Origin: Sideroxydans sp.
GTDB lineage: Bacteria; Pseudomonadota; Gammaproteobacteria; Burkholderiales; Gallionellaceae
NCBI GenBank assembly: GCA_030823965.1
Contig: JAVBYP010000127.1
Location: 1 to 5,630 of the forward strand
Length of the DNA: 5,630 bases
Direction of reading: 5' to 3'
Both the position numbers and the translations under genes were made by a program. This document shows, one piece after another, positions 1 to 5,630 of this stretch. The stretch's first letter is position 1. Every line of letters begins with the position of its first letter. The notes beneath the pieces are model-generated. The model was not told the origin of the DNA. It did not search any database and worked only from the letters and a program-made list of their open reading frames with translations.

Positions 1-2073
1 TTCATGCAAGGGCTTGCTCAGCAACTGAGCCTAGATGAAAGATTCATCATCCCAGCCTTCGAAGACGTGACTCAGGCCATCAACGAAGAACAGCGCTGGC
101 CGGAAAACTTCGATCCGCATTCAGCAGACCTGAAGAATACCGATGAGCGAAAACGTTTAGCGAAACTCATCGAACGCGGATTGGGTGAGGCGGTGGGTTA
201 TGTGTTGCCCTTAAAGGCACTGCCGCCCGCCACACCGCAACGCGCTGCAAAGGCCATCGTACCTAACGGATTCCGTTCTAGCCCATGGCCACTGAAGCGC
301 GAGCATCTGTACCTCATCGCAGGCGACTCACCACTAGGTCTGCGCCTGCCATTGGCATCGCTGCCGTGGGTGTTGCCAGAAGACAAAGAGGAAGCGTTCG
401 GACGCGACCCTTTCGATGCGACGCAGGAAGCACCTGCTGCAAAAGTAGCAAGCAAGAAATCAAAAACTGCGACCAGCAAAGAGAAATACGACCCGCGCGA
501 AGTGGTACACACCGCTTTGTGTGCCGAGGTACGCAAAGGTGTGCTGTGTGTGTTCTTGCCACCCGTGCCTTTGCTCGAAGATTTCATCGTATTGCTCGAT
601 GCGATCGAAGCCACTGCCGCCGCCTTGAGATTGCCGCTACGACTGGAAGGTTACACACCACCTTCCGATGCGCGCGTGAAGGAATTCCGCATCACGCCTG
701 ACCCCGGTGTGATCGAAGTGAACATCCACCCGTCCAGCACATGGGCACAATTGGTGGCGAACACGCAGACACTTTACGAAGAAGCGCGCCAAACACGGTT
801 GGGTACAGAGAAGTTCATGCTGGATGGTCGCCACACGGGGACCGGCGGCGGCAACCATGTGACGCTGGGTGCGGCCACGCCCGCCGATTCGCCCTGCTTG
901 CGTCGCCCCGATGTGTTGATGAGCCTCATCACTTATTGGCAACATCACCCCGCGTTGTCGTATCTGTTCTCAGGCATGTTCATCGGCCCTACCAGCCAAG
1001 CGCCGCGCGTGGATGAAGCACGGCACGAGAGCTTGTACGAGCTGGAGATCGCCTTTCAGCAGATGGCAGAGAAATTAAAACCGGGTGAAGAGAATCAGCA
1101 GCCATGGCTGGTGGATAGATTGCTGCGCAATCTGTTGGTCGATCTTTCCGGCAATACACATCGTGCGGAATTCTGCATCGACAAACTGTATTCACCCGAT
1201 AGCGCGACAGGACGTTTGGGATTGGTCGAGTTCCGAGGCTTCGAGATGCCGCCGCATGCGCAGATGTCGCTGTTGCAAATGTTGCTGCTACGCGCGCTCG
1301 TCGCCCGTTTCTGGAAGACACCTTACAGCGGCAATCTAAATCGCTGGGGAACAGAGTTGCATGACCGCTTCATGTTGCCTCACTTCGTGGCGCAAGACAT
1401 GCGCGACGTGGTGCTCGATCTGCAACGCGCGGGATATGCCTTCGAGTTCGATTGGTTCGCGCCCTTCCTCGAGTTCCGCTTCCCACGTTTCGGCACGGTC
1501 GCATATCACGGCATCGAGATGGAGCTGCGCCAAGCCATCGAACCGTGGCATGTGTTGGGCGAAGAAGTCAGCGCGGGTGGCACAGCTCGCTATGTGGATT
1601 CATCCATCGAGCGTATGCAGATCAAAGTCAGCCACATGAACGACAACCGCCATATCGTCACCTGCAACGGTCGCCCGCTCCCGCTCACCCCCACGGGCAC
1701 ACGCGGTGAATATGTGGCCGCAGTGCGTTACCGCGCTTGGTGCCCACCTTCAGGTTTGCACCCCACCATCGGCGTGCAAGCGCCGCTGGTGTTCGACTTG
1801 GTAGATAGCTGGAGCGGACGCTCCATCGGCGGCTGCACCTATCATGTAGCGCACCCAGGCGGACGCAACTACGACACCTTCCCAGTGAACGCCAACGAAG
1901 CCGAGGCACGCCGCGTGGCGCGTTTCTGGAACCACGGCCACACACCGGGTGAGATGCATATCCGCCGCGAAGGTCGCAATCCCGACTACCCGTTCACGCT
2001 GGATCTGCGCCGTGCACCGGAGCCGATGATGGAAAGTGCGGCGATTAAACCCAGCGAACCTAAGACTTCCTAA
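1..2073 (+). CDS. DUF2126 putative amidoligase, C-terminal part (5' end outside window)
   Basis: This is the C-terminal ~690 residues of a DUF2126-family protein. The family is predicted, not proven, to be a glutamine-synthetase-fold COOH-NH2 ligase that makes amide or peptide bonds using ATP. Members are usually about 1,100 residues with an N-terminal transglutaminase-like region. The first in-frame ATG (position 4) lies inside conserved sequence with no ribosome site, and the frame is open to base 1, so the gene starts upstream. Counting that ATG as residue 1: the [13 protein letters not shown] block is near 58-70, a Lys/Ala/Ser/Thr linker spans about 145-161, EVNIHPS is at 238-244 (possible metal-binding Glu238), a Gly-rich [13 protein letters not shown] loop is at 277-289, and [11 protein letters not shown] is at 408-418. 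The last two resemble the metal-binding His loop and the R-x-E-x-R segment of glutamine synthetase. No signal peptide or membrane segment is visible, so it is probably cytoplasmic. The frame is intact to TAA. Family relatives commonly sit beside alpha-E, ATP-grasp and transglutaminase genes; none is visible here. Family assignment is firm; substrate is unknown. Confidence 0.88.
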   Translation, partial: FMQGLAQQLSLDERFIIPAFEDVTQAINEEQRWPENFDPHSADLKNTDERKRLAKLIERGLGEAVGYVLPLKALPPATPQRAAKAIVPNGFRSSPWPLKREHLYLIAGDSPLGLRLPLASLPWVLPEDKEEAFGRDPFDATQEAPAAKVASKKSKTATSKEKYDPREVVHTALCAEVRKGVLCVFLPPVPLLEDFIVLLDAIEATAAALRLPLRLEGYTPPSDARVKEFRITPDPGVIEVNIHPSSTWAQLVANTQTLYEEARQTRLGTEKFMLDGRHTGTGGGNHVTLGAATPADSPCLRRPDVLMSLITYWQHHPALSYLFSGMFIGPTSQAPRVDEARHESLYELEIAFQQMAEKLKPGEENQQPWLVDRLLRNLLVDLSGNTHRAEFCIDKLYSPDSATGRLGLVEFRGFEMPPHAQMSLLQMLLLRALVARFWKTPYSGNLNRWGTELHDRFMLPHFVAQDMRDVVLDLQRAGYAFEFDWFAPFLEFRFPRFGTVAYHGIEMELRQAIEPWHVLGEEVSAGGTARYVDSSIERMQIKVSHMNDNRHIVTCNGRPLPLTPTGTRGEYVAAVRYRAWCPPSGLHPTIGVQAPLVFDLVDSWSGRSIGGCTYHVAHPGGRNYDTFPVNANEAEARRVARFWNHGHTPGEMHIRREGRNPDYPFTLDLRRAPEPMMESAAIKPSEPKTS

Positions 2074-2127
2074 CATTTTTTTGCCAGGACATAGTACTTA
2101 CGCGCTTGCTAAAAGTGGTTTTTAAGG

Positions 2128-2157
2128 TTGGGGGAATAGCCCGTTTTCGCGTATATT
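2128..2157 (+). promoter_or_regulatory. Candidate sigma-70 promoter for uvrA
   Basis: A TATATT hexamer at 2152-2157 resembles a -10 box (consensus TATAAT). Eighteen bases upstream, TTGGGG at 2128-2133 is a weak -35 match (TTG conserved). Transcription would begin near 2163-2165, about 25 bases before the uvrA ATG. It lies in the only sizeable gap between the two large genes. No CTGT-N8-ACAG LexA-type box is visible around it. The -35 is poor, so this is a prediction from spacing and sequence only. Confidence 0.35.
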
Positions 2158-2160
2158 GAG

Positions 2161-2178
2161 GAGTCGTTTTTCGGACTC
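2161..2178 (+). promoter_or_regulatory. Small leader hairpin before uvrA, overlapping a distant Shine-Dalgarno-like GAGGAG
   Basis: GAGTC at 2161-2165 is the exact reverse complement of GACTC at 2174-2178, giving a 5-bp stem with an 8-base T-rich loop. The only purine-rich ribosome-site-like sequence upstream of uvrA, GAGGAG at 2158-2163, overlaps the left arm and is 25 bases from the ATG, too far for normal use. If the hairpin folds, the TGAG at 2157-2160 would be brought to about 10 bases from the start codon. A 5-bp stem is short and may be chance. Confidence 0.25.
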
Positions 2179-2188
2179 ACTTTCCAGC

Positions 2189-5008
2189 ATGGAATACATC
2201 AAGATTCGCGGTGCTCGCACCCACAACCTGAAGAACATCAGCCTCGATCTGCCACGTAATCAGTTGGTGGTCATCACGGGGCTATCTGGCTCGGGCAAGT
2301 CCTCTCTAGCGTTCGATACGCTATATGCCGAGGGGCAGCGGCGTTATGTGGAATCGCTGTCGGCATATGCGCGTCAGTTCTTGCAGTTGATGGAGAAGCC
2401 GGATGTGGACCTGATCGAAGGTCTTTCCCCCGCTATCGCCATCGAACAGAAAGCCACGTCACACAATCCACGCTCGACGGTAGGCACAGTCACCGAGATA
2501 CACGATTACTTGCGCCTATTGTTCGCGCGTGCGGGCGATCCTTACTGCCCACAACATGACATCGTGTTGCAGGCGCAATCGGTCGGGCAGATGGTCGATC
2601 ACGTGTTGGCACTTCCTGCCGACACCAAGGTGATGATCTTGTCGCCCATCGTGGTGGAACGCAAAGGTGAGCAGGAAGATCTGTTCGACGAGTTACGTGC
2701 ACAGGGTTTCGTGCGTCTGCGTGTGAACGGCAAGATCTGCGAGATGGATGCACTGCCAAAACTGGCGAAGAACTCGAAGCACACCATCGAGATCGTGGTG
2801 GACAGATTGAAGGTGTCACCGGACATCAAACAACGTTTGGCTGAGTCGTTCGAGACGGCGTTGCGTCATGCCGACGGCCGTGCACTGGCGGTGGAGATGG
2901 ATTCGGGCAAAGAGCATCTGTTCTCCGCCAAGTTCGCCTGCCCCATCTGTAACTATTCACTGCAAGAGTTGGAACCGCGCCTGTTCTCGTTCAACAGCCC
3001 GATGGGCGCGTGTCCGAAGTGTGATGGCTTGGGTGTCATCTCTTTCTTCGATCCAGCACGCATCGTAGTCTTCCCTTCGCTCTCGCTCTCCAGTGGCGCG
3101 ATCAAGGGATGGGACAAACGTAACCAGTTCTATTTCCAGATGTTGGATAGTTTGGCGAAGCATTACGACTTCGACTTGGAGCGACCTTTCGAGAGCCTGC
3201 CTGAGAAGATCCAACAGGTGGTGTTGTACGGCAGTGGGCACGAAGAGATCCCTTTCCAATATGTGAATGAGCGTGGCAAGAAGATGACGCGCGATCATGC
3301 CTTCGAGGGCATCGTGAACAATCTGGAGCGTCGTTACAAAGAGACCGACTCTCCTACCGTACGCGAAGAGTTGGCGAAGTATCTGAACAGTTGTTCCTGT
3401 CCAGAGTGCAAAGGCACACGCCTGCGTGAAGAAGCACGCCACGTGCGCGTGGCCGACCGCGCCATCTTTGAGTTGAGCGCCTTGCCGCTGAAGCAGGCAC
3501 TGACTTTCTTCCAAGGCGTGACGCTACCGGGCAACAAGCAAGCCATCGCCGAAAAGATCGTGCAAGAGATCGCCAGTCGCCTCACTTTCCTTAACAACGT
3601 GGGGCTGGAGTATCTGTCGCTAGACCGTTCTGCCGAGACACTATCCGGCGGTGAAGCACAACGTATCCGCTTGGCTTCTCAGATAGGCTCAGGTCTGACG
3701 GGTGTGATGTATGTGCTGGACGAGCCCTCCATCGGCCTGCATCAACGCGACAACGACCGCTTGCTGGACACGCTGAAACGCCTGCGTGATATGGGCAACA
3801 GCGTGATCGTGGTTGAACACGACGAGGATGCCATCCTGACTGCGGACTACGTCGTAGATATGGGACCGGGCGCGGGCGAACATGGCGGTATCGTGATCGC
3901 TCAAGGTACGCCACAGGAAGTGATCGCTAACCCGCAATCCATCACGGGCGATTATCTGTCAGGTCGGCGCAGCATCGCCGCTCCCAAGTCTTATCGCAAG
4001 CCGGACAAAGAACGCAAACTGAAGATCATCGGTGCGAGTGGGAATAATCTGAAAGATGTGACGCTCGACCTTCCCGTGGGCCTGCTCACCTGTATCGCGG
4101 GTGTGTCTGGCTCTGGTAAGTCCACACTCATCAATGACACGTTGTACAACGCGGTGGCGAAACATCTATACGGCAGCAATGCCGAGCCTGCACCTTATCG
4201 CGAGATCGAAGGTTTGGAGCATTTCGACAAGGTCATCAGCGTGGACCAGTCGCCCATCGGACGCACACCGCGTTCCAACCCAGCGACCTACACAGGCCTG
4301 TTCACACCGATACGTGACCTATTCTCAGGCGTACCCACCGCGCGTGAGCGCGGCTATGGTCCAGGCCGCTTCTCGTTCAACGTGAAGGGAGGTCGCTGCG
4401 AATCCTGCCAAGGCGATGGCGTCATCAAGGTAGAGATGCACTTCCTGCCGGACGTGTACGTACCCTGCGACGTGTGCCACGGCCACCGCTACAACCGAGA
4501 GACATTGGAAGTCCAATACAAGGGCAAGAACATCCACCAAGTATTGAACATGACGGTGGAACAAGCGCACGAATTCTTCTCGGCTGTGCCTATCCTCGCG
4601 CGTAAGTTGAAGACATTGCTGGACGTAGGCTTGGGTTACATCACACTCGGTCAAAGTGCGACCACGCTCTCTGGCGGTGAAGCACAACGCGTGAAGTTGT
4701 CACTGGAGCTCTCCAAACGCGACACCGGCCGCACCTTGTACATCTTGGATGAACCGACCACCGGCCTGCACTTCCACGACATCGACATGTTGCTCAAGGT
4801 CATCCACACGCTGCGCGACCAAGGCAACACGCTTGTCGTCATCGAGCACAATCTGGATGTCATCAAGACGGCGGATTGGGTGATCGACTTAGGACCTGAA
4901 GGTGGGGACGGCGGCGGCATCATCGTGGCGCAAGGCTCGCCCAAGGATGTCGCTGCGAACAAAGACAGCGTGACGGGTCCGTATCTGAAGAAACTGCTGG
5001 GGAAATAA
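2189..5008 (+). CDS. uvrA: UvrA, excinuclease ABC subunit A
   Basis: UvrA is the ATPase that, as a dimer with UvrB, scans DNA for bulky lesions and loads UvrB for incision by UvrC in nucleotide excision repair in the cytoplasm. At 939 residues it matches the E. coli length (940). First ABC half: Walker [10 protein letters not shown] with Lys37, zinc module CX2C-X20-CX2C at Cys251, 254, 275 and 278, signature LSGGE at 485-489, Walker B LDEPS at 510-514 and switch His544. Second half: Walker [10 protein letters not shown] with Lys644, zinc finger CX2C-X19-CX2C at Cys737, 740, 760 and 763, signature LSGGE at 827-831 and LDEPT at 853-857. The UvrB-binding and insertion domains occupy roughly 130-245 and 285-395. 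All catalytic and zinc residues are present, so the gene should be functional. ATG 2189 is chosen because [16 protein letters not shown] aligns with the usual UvrA N-terminus; an in-frame TTG at 2156 would add 11 unconserved residues. No close ribosome site is seen. The stop overlaps the next gene's ATG. Confidence 0.98.
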   Translation: MEYIKIRGARTHNLKNISLDLPRNQLVVITGLSGSGKSSLAFDTLYAEGQRRYVESLSAYARQFLQLMEKPDVDLIEGLSPAIAIEQKATSHNPRSTVGTVTEIHDYLRLLFARAGDPYCPQHDIVLQAQSVGQMVDHVLALPADTKVMILSPIVVERKGEQEDLFDELRAQGFVRLRVNGKICEMDALPKLAKNSKHTIEIVVDRLKVSPDIKQRLAESFETALRHADGRALAVEMDSGKEHLFSAKFACPICNYSLQELEPRLFSFNSPMGACPKCDGLGVISFFDPARIVVFPSLSLSSGAIKGWDKRNQFYFQMLDSLAKHYDFDLERPFESLPEKIQQVVLYGSGHEEIPFQYVNERGKKMTRDHAFEGIVNNLERRYKETDSPTVREELAKYLNSCSCPECKGTRLREEARHVRVADRAIFELSALPLKQALTFFQGVTLPGNKQAIAEKIVQEIASRLTFLNNVGLEYLSLDRSAETLSGGEAQRIRLASQIGSGLTGVMYVLDEPSIGLHQRDNDRLLDTLKRLRDMGNSVIVVEHDEDAILTADYVVDMGPGAGEHGGIVIAQGTPQEVIANPQSITGDYLSGRRSIAAPKSYRKPDKERKLKIIGASGNNLKDVTLDLPVGLLTCIAGVSGSGKSTLINDTLYNAVAKHLYGSNAEPAPYREIEGLEHFDKVISVDQSPIGRTPRSNPATYTGLFTPIRDLFSGVPTARERGYGPGRFSFNVKGGRCESCQGDGVIKVEMHFLPDVYVPCDVCHGHRYNRETLEVQYKGKNIHQVLNMTVEQAHEFFSAVPILARKLKTLLDVGLGYITLGQSATTLSGGEAQRVKLSLELSKRDTGRTLYILDEPTTGLHFHDIDMLLKVIHTLRDQGNTLVVIEHNLDVIKTADWVIDLGPEGGDGGGIIVAQGSPKDVAANKDSVTGPYLKKLLGK
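4999..5004 (+). promoter_or_regulatory. Shine-Dalgarno-like GGGGAA inside the end of uvrA
   Basis: GGGGAA at 4999-5004 lies within the last uvrA codons, a few bases before the ATG at 5008. It is the best ribosome-binding candidate for the CAP gene and supports that start. Together with the TAATG overlap it points to coupled or re-initiating translation from the uvrA message. Confidence 0.5.
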
Positions 5009-5523
5009 TGAAGCGCGTATTTCTGCTGTGCATGCTCCCTGCACTTTCTGCGCAAGCCGCAGAGTTCGATACCAGCGTGATGCTCGACGCTCATAACCAG
5101 TGGCGCGCAAAGGTGGGTACGCCAGCGCTCAACTACTCGTCCGAGCTTGCCGCCTCATCTCAACGTTGGGCTGACCATTTAAAAGCGACGAACCAGTGCA
5201 AGATGCAGCACAGCAAGCCAGATGGTAACTATGGTGAGAATCTGTATTGGGCGAGCGCGATCCGTTGGTCCGATGGTAAACGTGAAGTACAACAAATCAG
5301 CCCGCAGAAAGTTGTGGATGCTTGGGGAAGCGAACTTAAAGACTACGACTACGCACACAACACCTGCGCCCAAGGCAAGATGTGCGGACATTACACGCAA
5401 GTCGTATGGAAGAGCACACGCAGCGTAGGTTGTGCCTTTGCAGTATGTGGAGACTCAAAGGAGCAAGTTTGGGTGTGCCAGTACCAGACCCCAGGTAATT
5501 GGGTTGGAGAAAAACCGTACTGA
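5008..5523 (+). CDS. Exported CAP/SCP-domain protein, plant PR-1-like
   Basis: This 171-residue protein belongs to the CAP superfamily (cysteine-rich secretory proteins, antigen 5, PR-1; SCP domain). Bacterial members are mostly uncharacterised; eukaryotic relatives bind sterols or lipids, and no enzyme activity can be assumed here. Residues 1-18 look like a Sec signal peptide: MKR, a hydrophobic stretch, then SAQAA before Glu19 with a plausible AxA-type cleavage, so the mature protein is about 153 residues and periplasmic or secreted. The CAP cavity tetrad is present as His68, Glu77 (in GENL), Glu109 and His128. The CAP1 signature GHYTQVVWKST is at 127-137 and a CAP2-like C-Q-Y...GNWVGEKPY segment at 157-171. 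Six mature cysteines (64, 120, 126, 142, 147, 157) fit the three-disulfide pattern of PR-1. The start ATG overlaps the uvrA TAA by one base. No lipobox is convincing: Cys8 sits inside the hydrophobic stretch. Family and export are well supported; biological role is unknown. Confidence 0.93.
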   Translation: MKRVFLLCMLPALSAQAAEFDTSVMLDAHNQWRAKVGTPALNYSSELAASSQRWADHLKATNQCKMQHSKPDGNYGENLYWASAIRWSDGKREVQQISPQKVVDAWGSELKDYDYAHNTCAQGKMCGHYTQVVWKSTRSVGCAFAVCGDSKEQVWVCQYQTPGNWVGEKPY

Positions 5524-5547
5524 TGTTTGAAACTGACCCAGAAAACA

Positions 5548-5574
5548 ACAAGGCCGGGATGAACCCGGCCTTGT
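5548..5574. terminator. Rho-independent terminator hairpin, probably bidirectional
   Basis: ACAAGGCCGGG at 5548-5558 pairs perfectly with CCCGGCCTTGT at 5564-5574, giving an 11-bp G+C-rich stem with a 5-base ATGAA loop. It lies 24 bases after the CAP gene stop. Read on the minus strand the stem is followed by T-G-T-T-T-T-C, a fair U-rich tail; read on the plus strand the tail (GCTTTGTTGCTT) is weaker. It can therefore end the uvrA-CAP message and, more strongly, a convergent transcript entering from the right. Confidence 0.8.
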
Positions 5575-5599
5575 GCTTTGTTGCTTATGCTTTGTCAGC

Positions 5600-5630
5600 T
5601 TACTCGCCAGCGACTTCCACTGGTTGAGCT
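5600..5630 (-). CDS. Possible C-terminal end of a convergent gene (nine codons)
   Basis: On the minus strand the window edge reads A-Q-P-V-E-V-A-G-E then TAA at 5602-5600, and 25 bases later comes the hairpin with its better U-rich tail on this strand. Gene end followed by terminator is the expected arrangement, which is the main support for a real reading frame. The acidic Ala/Val/Glu tail is common at the end of many proteins. Ribosomal protein L17 (rplQ) is one guess, because it ends in such a tail and lies near uvrA in some proteobacteria, but nine residues cannot identify it. Another minus-strand frame is also open here, so the call is tentative. Confidence 0.4.
   Translation of the reverse strand, partial: AQPVEVAGE

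Noticed and set aside
4..6. ATG at position 4 as the true start of the first gene
   Set aside because: The frame is open through base 1, no ribosome site can be seen, and the following residues align with the middle of DUF2126 proteins rather than an N-terminus.
2031..2082. Terminator after the DUF2126 gene (T7 run at 2076-2082)
   Set aside because: The only pairing arms before the T run (GGAAAGT and ACTTCC) need a bulge and a loop of about 27 bases, so the hairpin is not convincing.
2156..2188. TTG at 2156 as an upstream start for UvrA
   Set aside because: It adds 11 residues not typical of UvrA, has no ribosome site before it, and overlaps the likely -10 box.
2957..3514. 185-codon open frame on the minus strand within uvrA
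   Set aside because: It is antisense to conserved UvrA sequence, has no recognisable domain, and is explained by the G+C-rich codon pattern of the real gene.
4651..5094. 147-codon minus-strand frame across the uvrA-CAP junction
   Set aside because: Low-complexity Ser/Pro-rich product antisense to two well-supported genes; a shadow frame.
5523..5627. 34-codon plus-strand frame overlapping the CAP stop (TGATG)
   Set aside because: It runs straight through the perfect terminator hairpin and the possible convergent gene end, and the product resembles nothing I know.

Overview
The window is about 56% G+C by eye and reads as ordinary, gene-dense chromosomal DNA of a Gram-negative proteobacterium. 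A betaproteobacterium is my best guess, from the codon habits and protein style, but no rRNA or other strict marker is present. I saw no tRNA, rRNA, CRISPR array, insertion sequence, attachment site or phage gene.

Layout, left to right. (1) Positions 1-2073 (+): the 3' part, about 690 codons, of a large DUF2126 gene. It encodes a putative glutamine-synthetase-fold amidoligase, and full-length members normally carry an N-terminal transglutaminase-like region, which would lie to the left of the window. (2) Positions 2074-2188: a 115-bp intergenic region with a candidate sigma-70 promoter and a small leader hairpin just before uvrA. (3) Positions 2189-5008 (+): a complete, intact uvrA of 939 codons, the damage-sensing ATPase of nucleotide excision repair. 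(4) Positions 5008-5523 (+): a complete small gene for an exported CAP/SCP-domain protein that looks strikingly like plant PR-1. Its ATG overlaps the uvrA stop codon (TAATG). (5) Positions 5548-5574: a perfect 11-bp hairpin, probably a terminator working mainly for the opposite strand. (6) Positions 5600-5630 (-): what may be the last nine codons of a convergent gene.

How they work together. uvrA and the CAP gene are probably one transcription unit with translational coupling, although a cytoplasmic repair ATPase and an exported CAP protein have no obvious shared pathway. The DUF2126 gene belongs to an uncharacterised peptide-modification gene set whose usual partners (alpha-E, ATP-grasp, transglutaminase genes) would have to lie further left. 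It is separated from uvrA by the intergenic region and probably ends its own unit there. The least described biology is the DUF2126 enzyme and the uvrA-CAP coupling. I do not see convincing evidence for a wholly new system inside this window.
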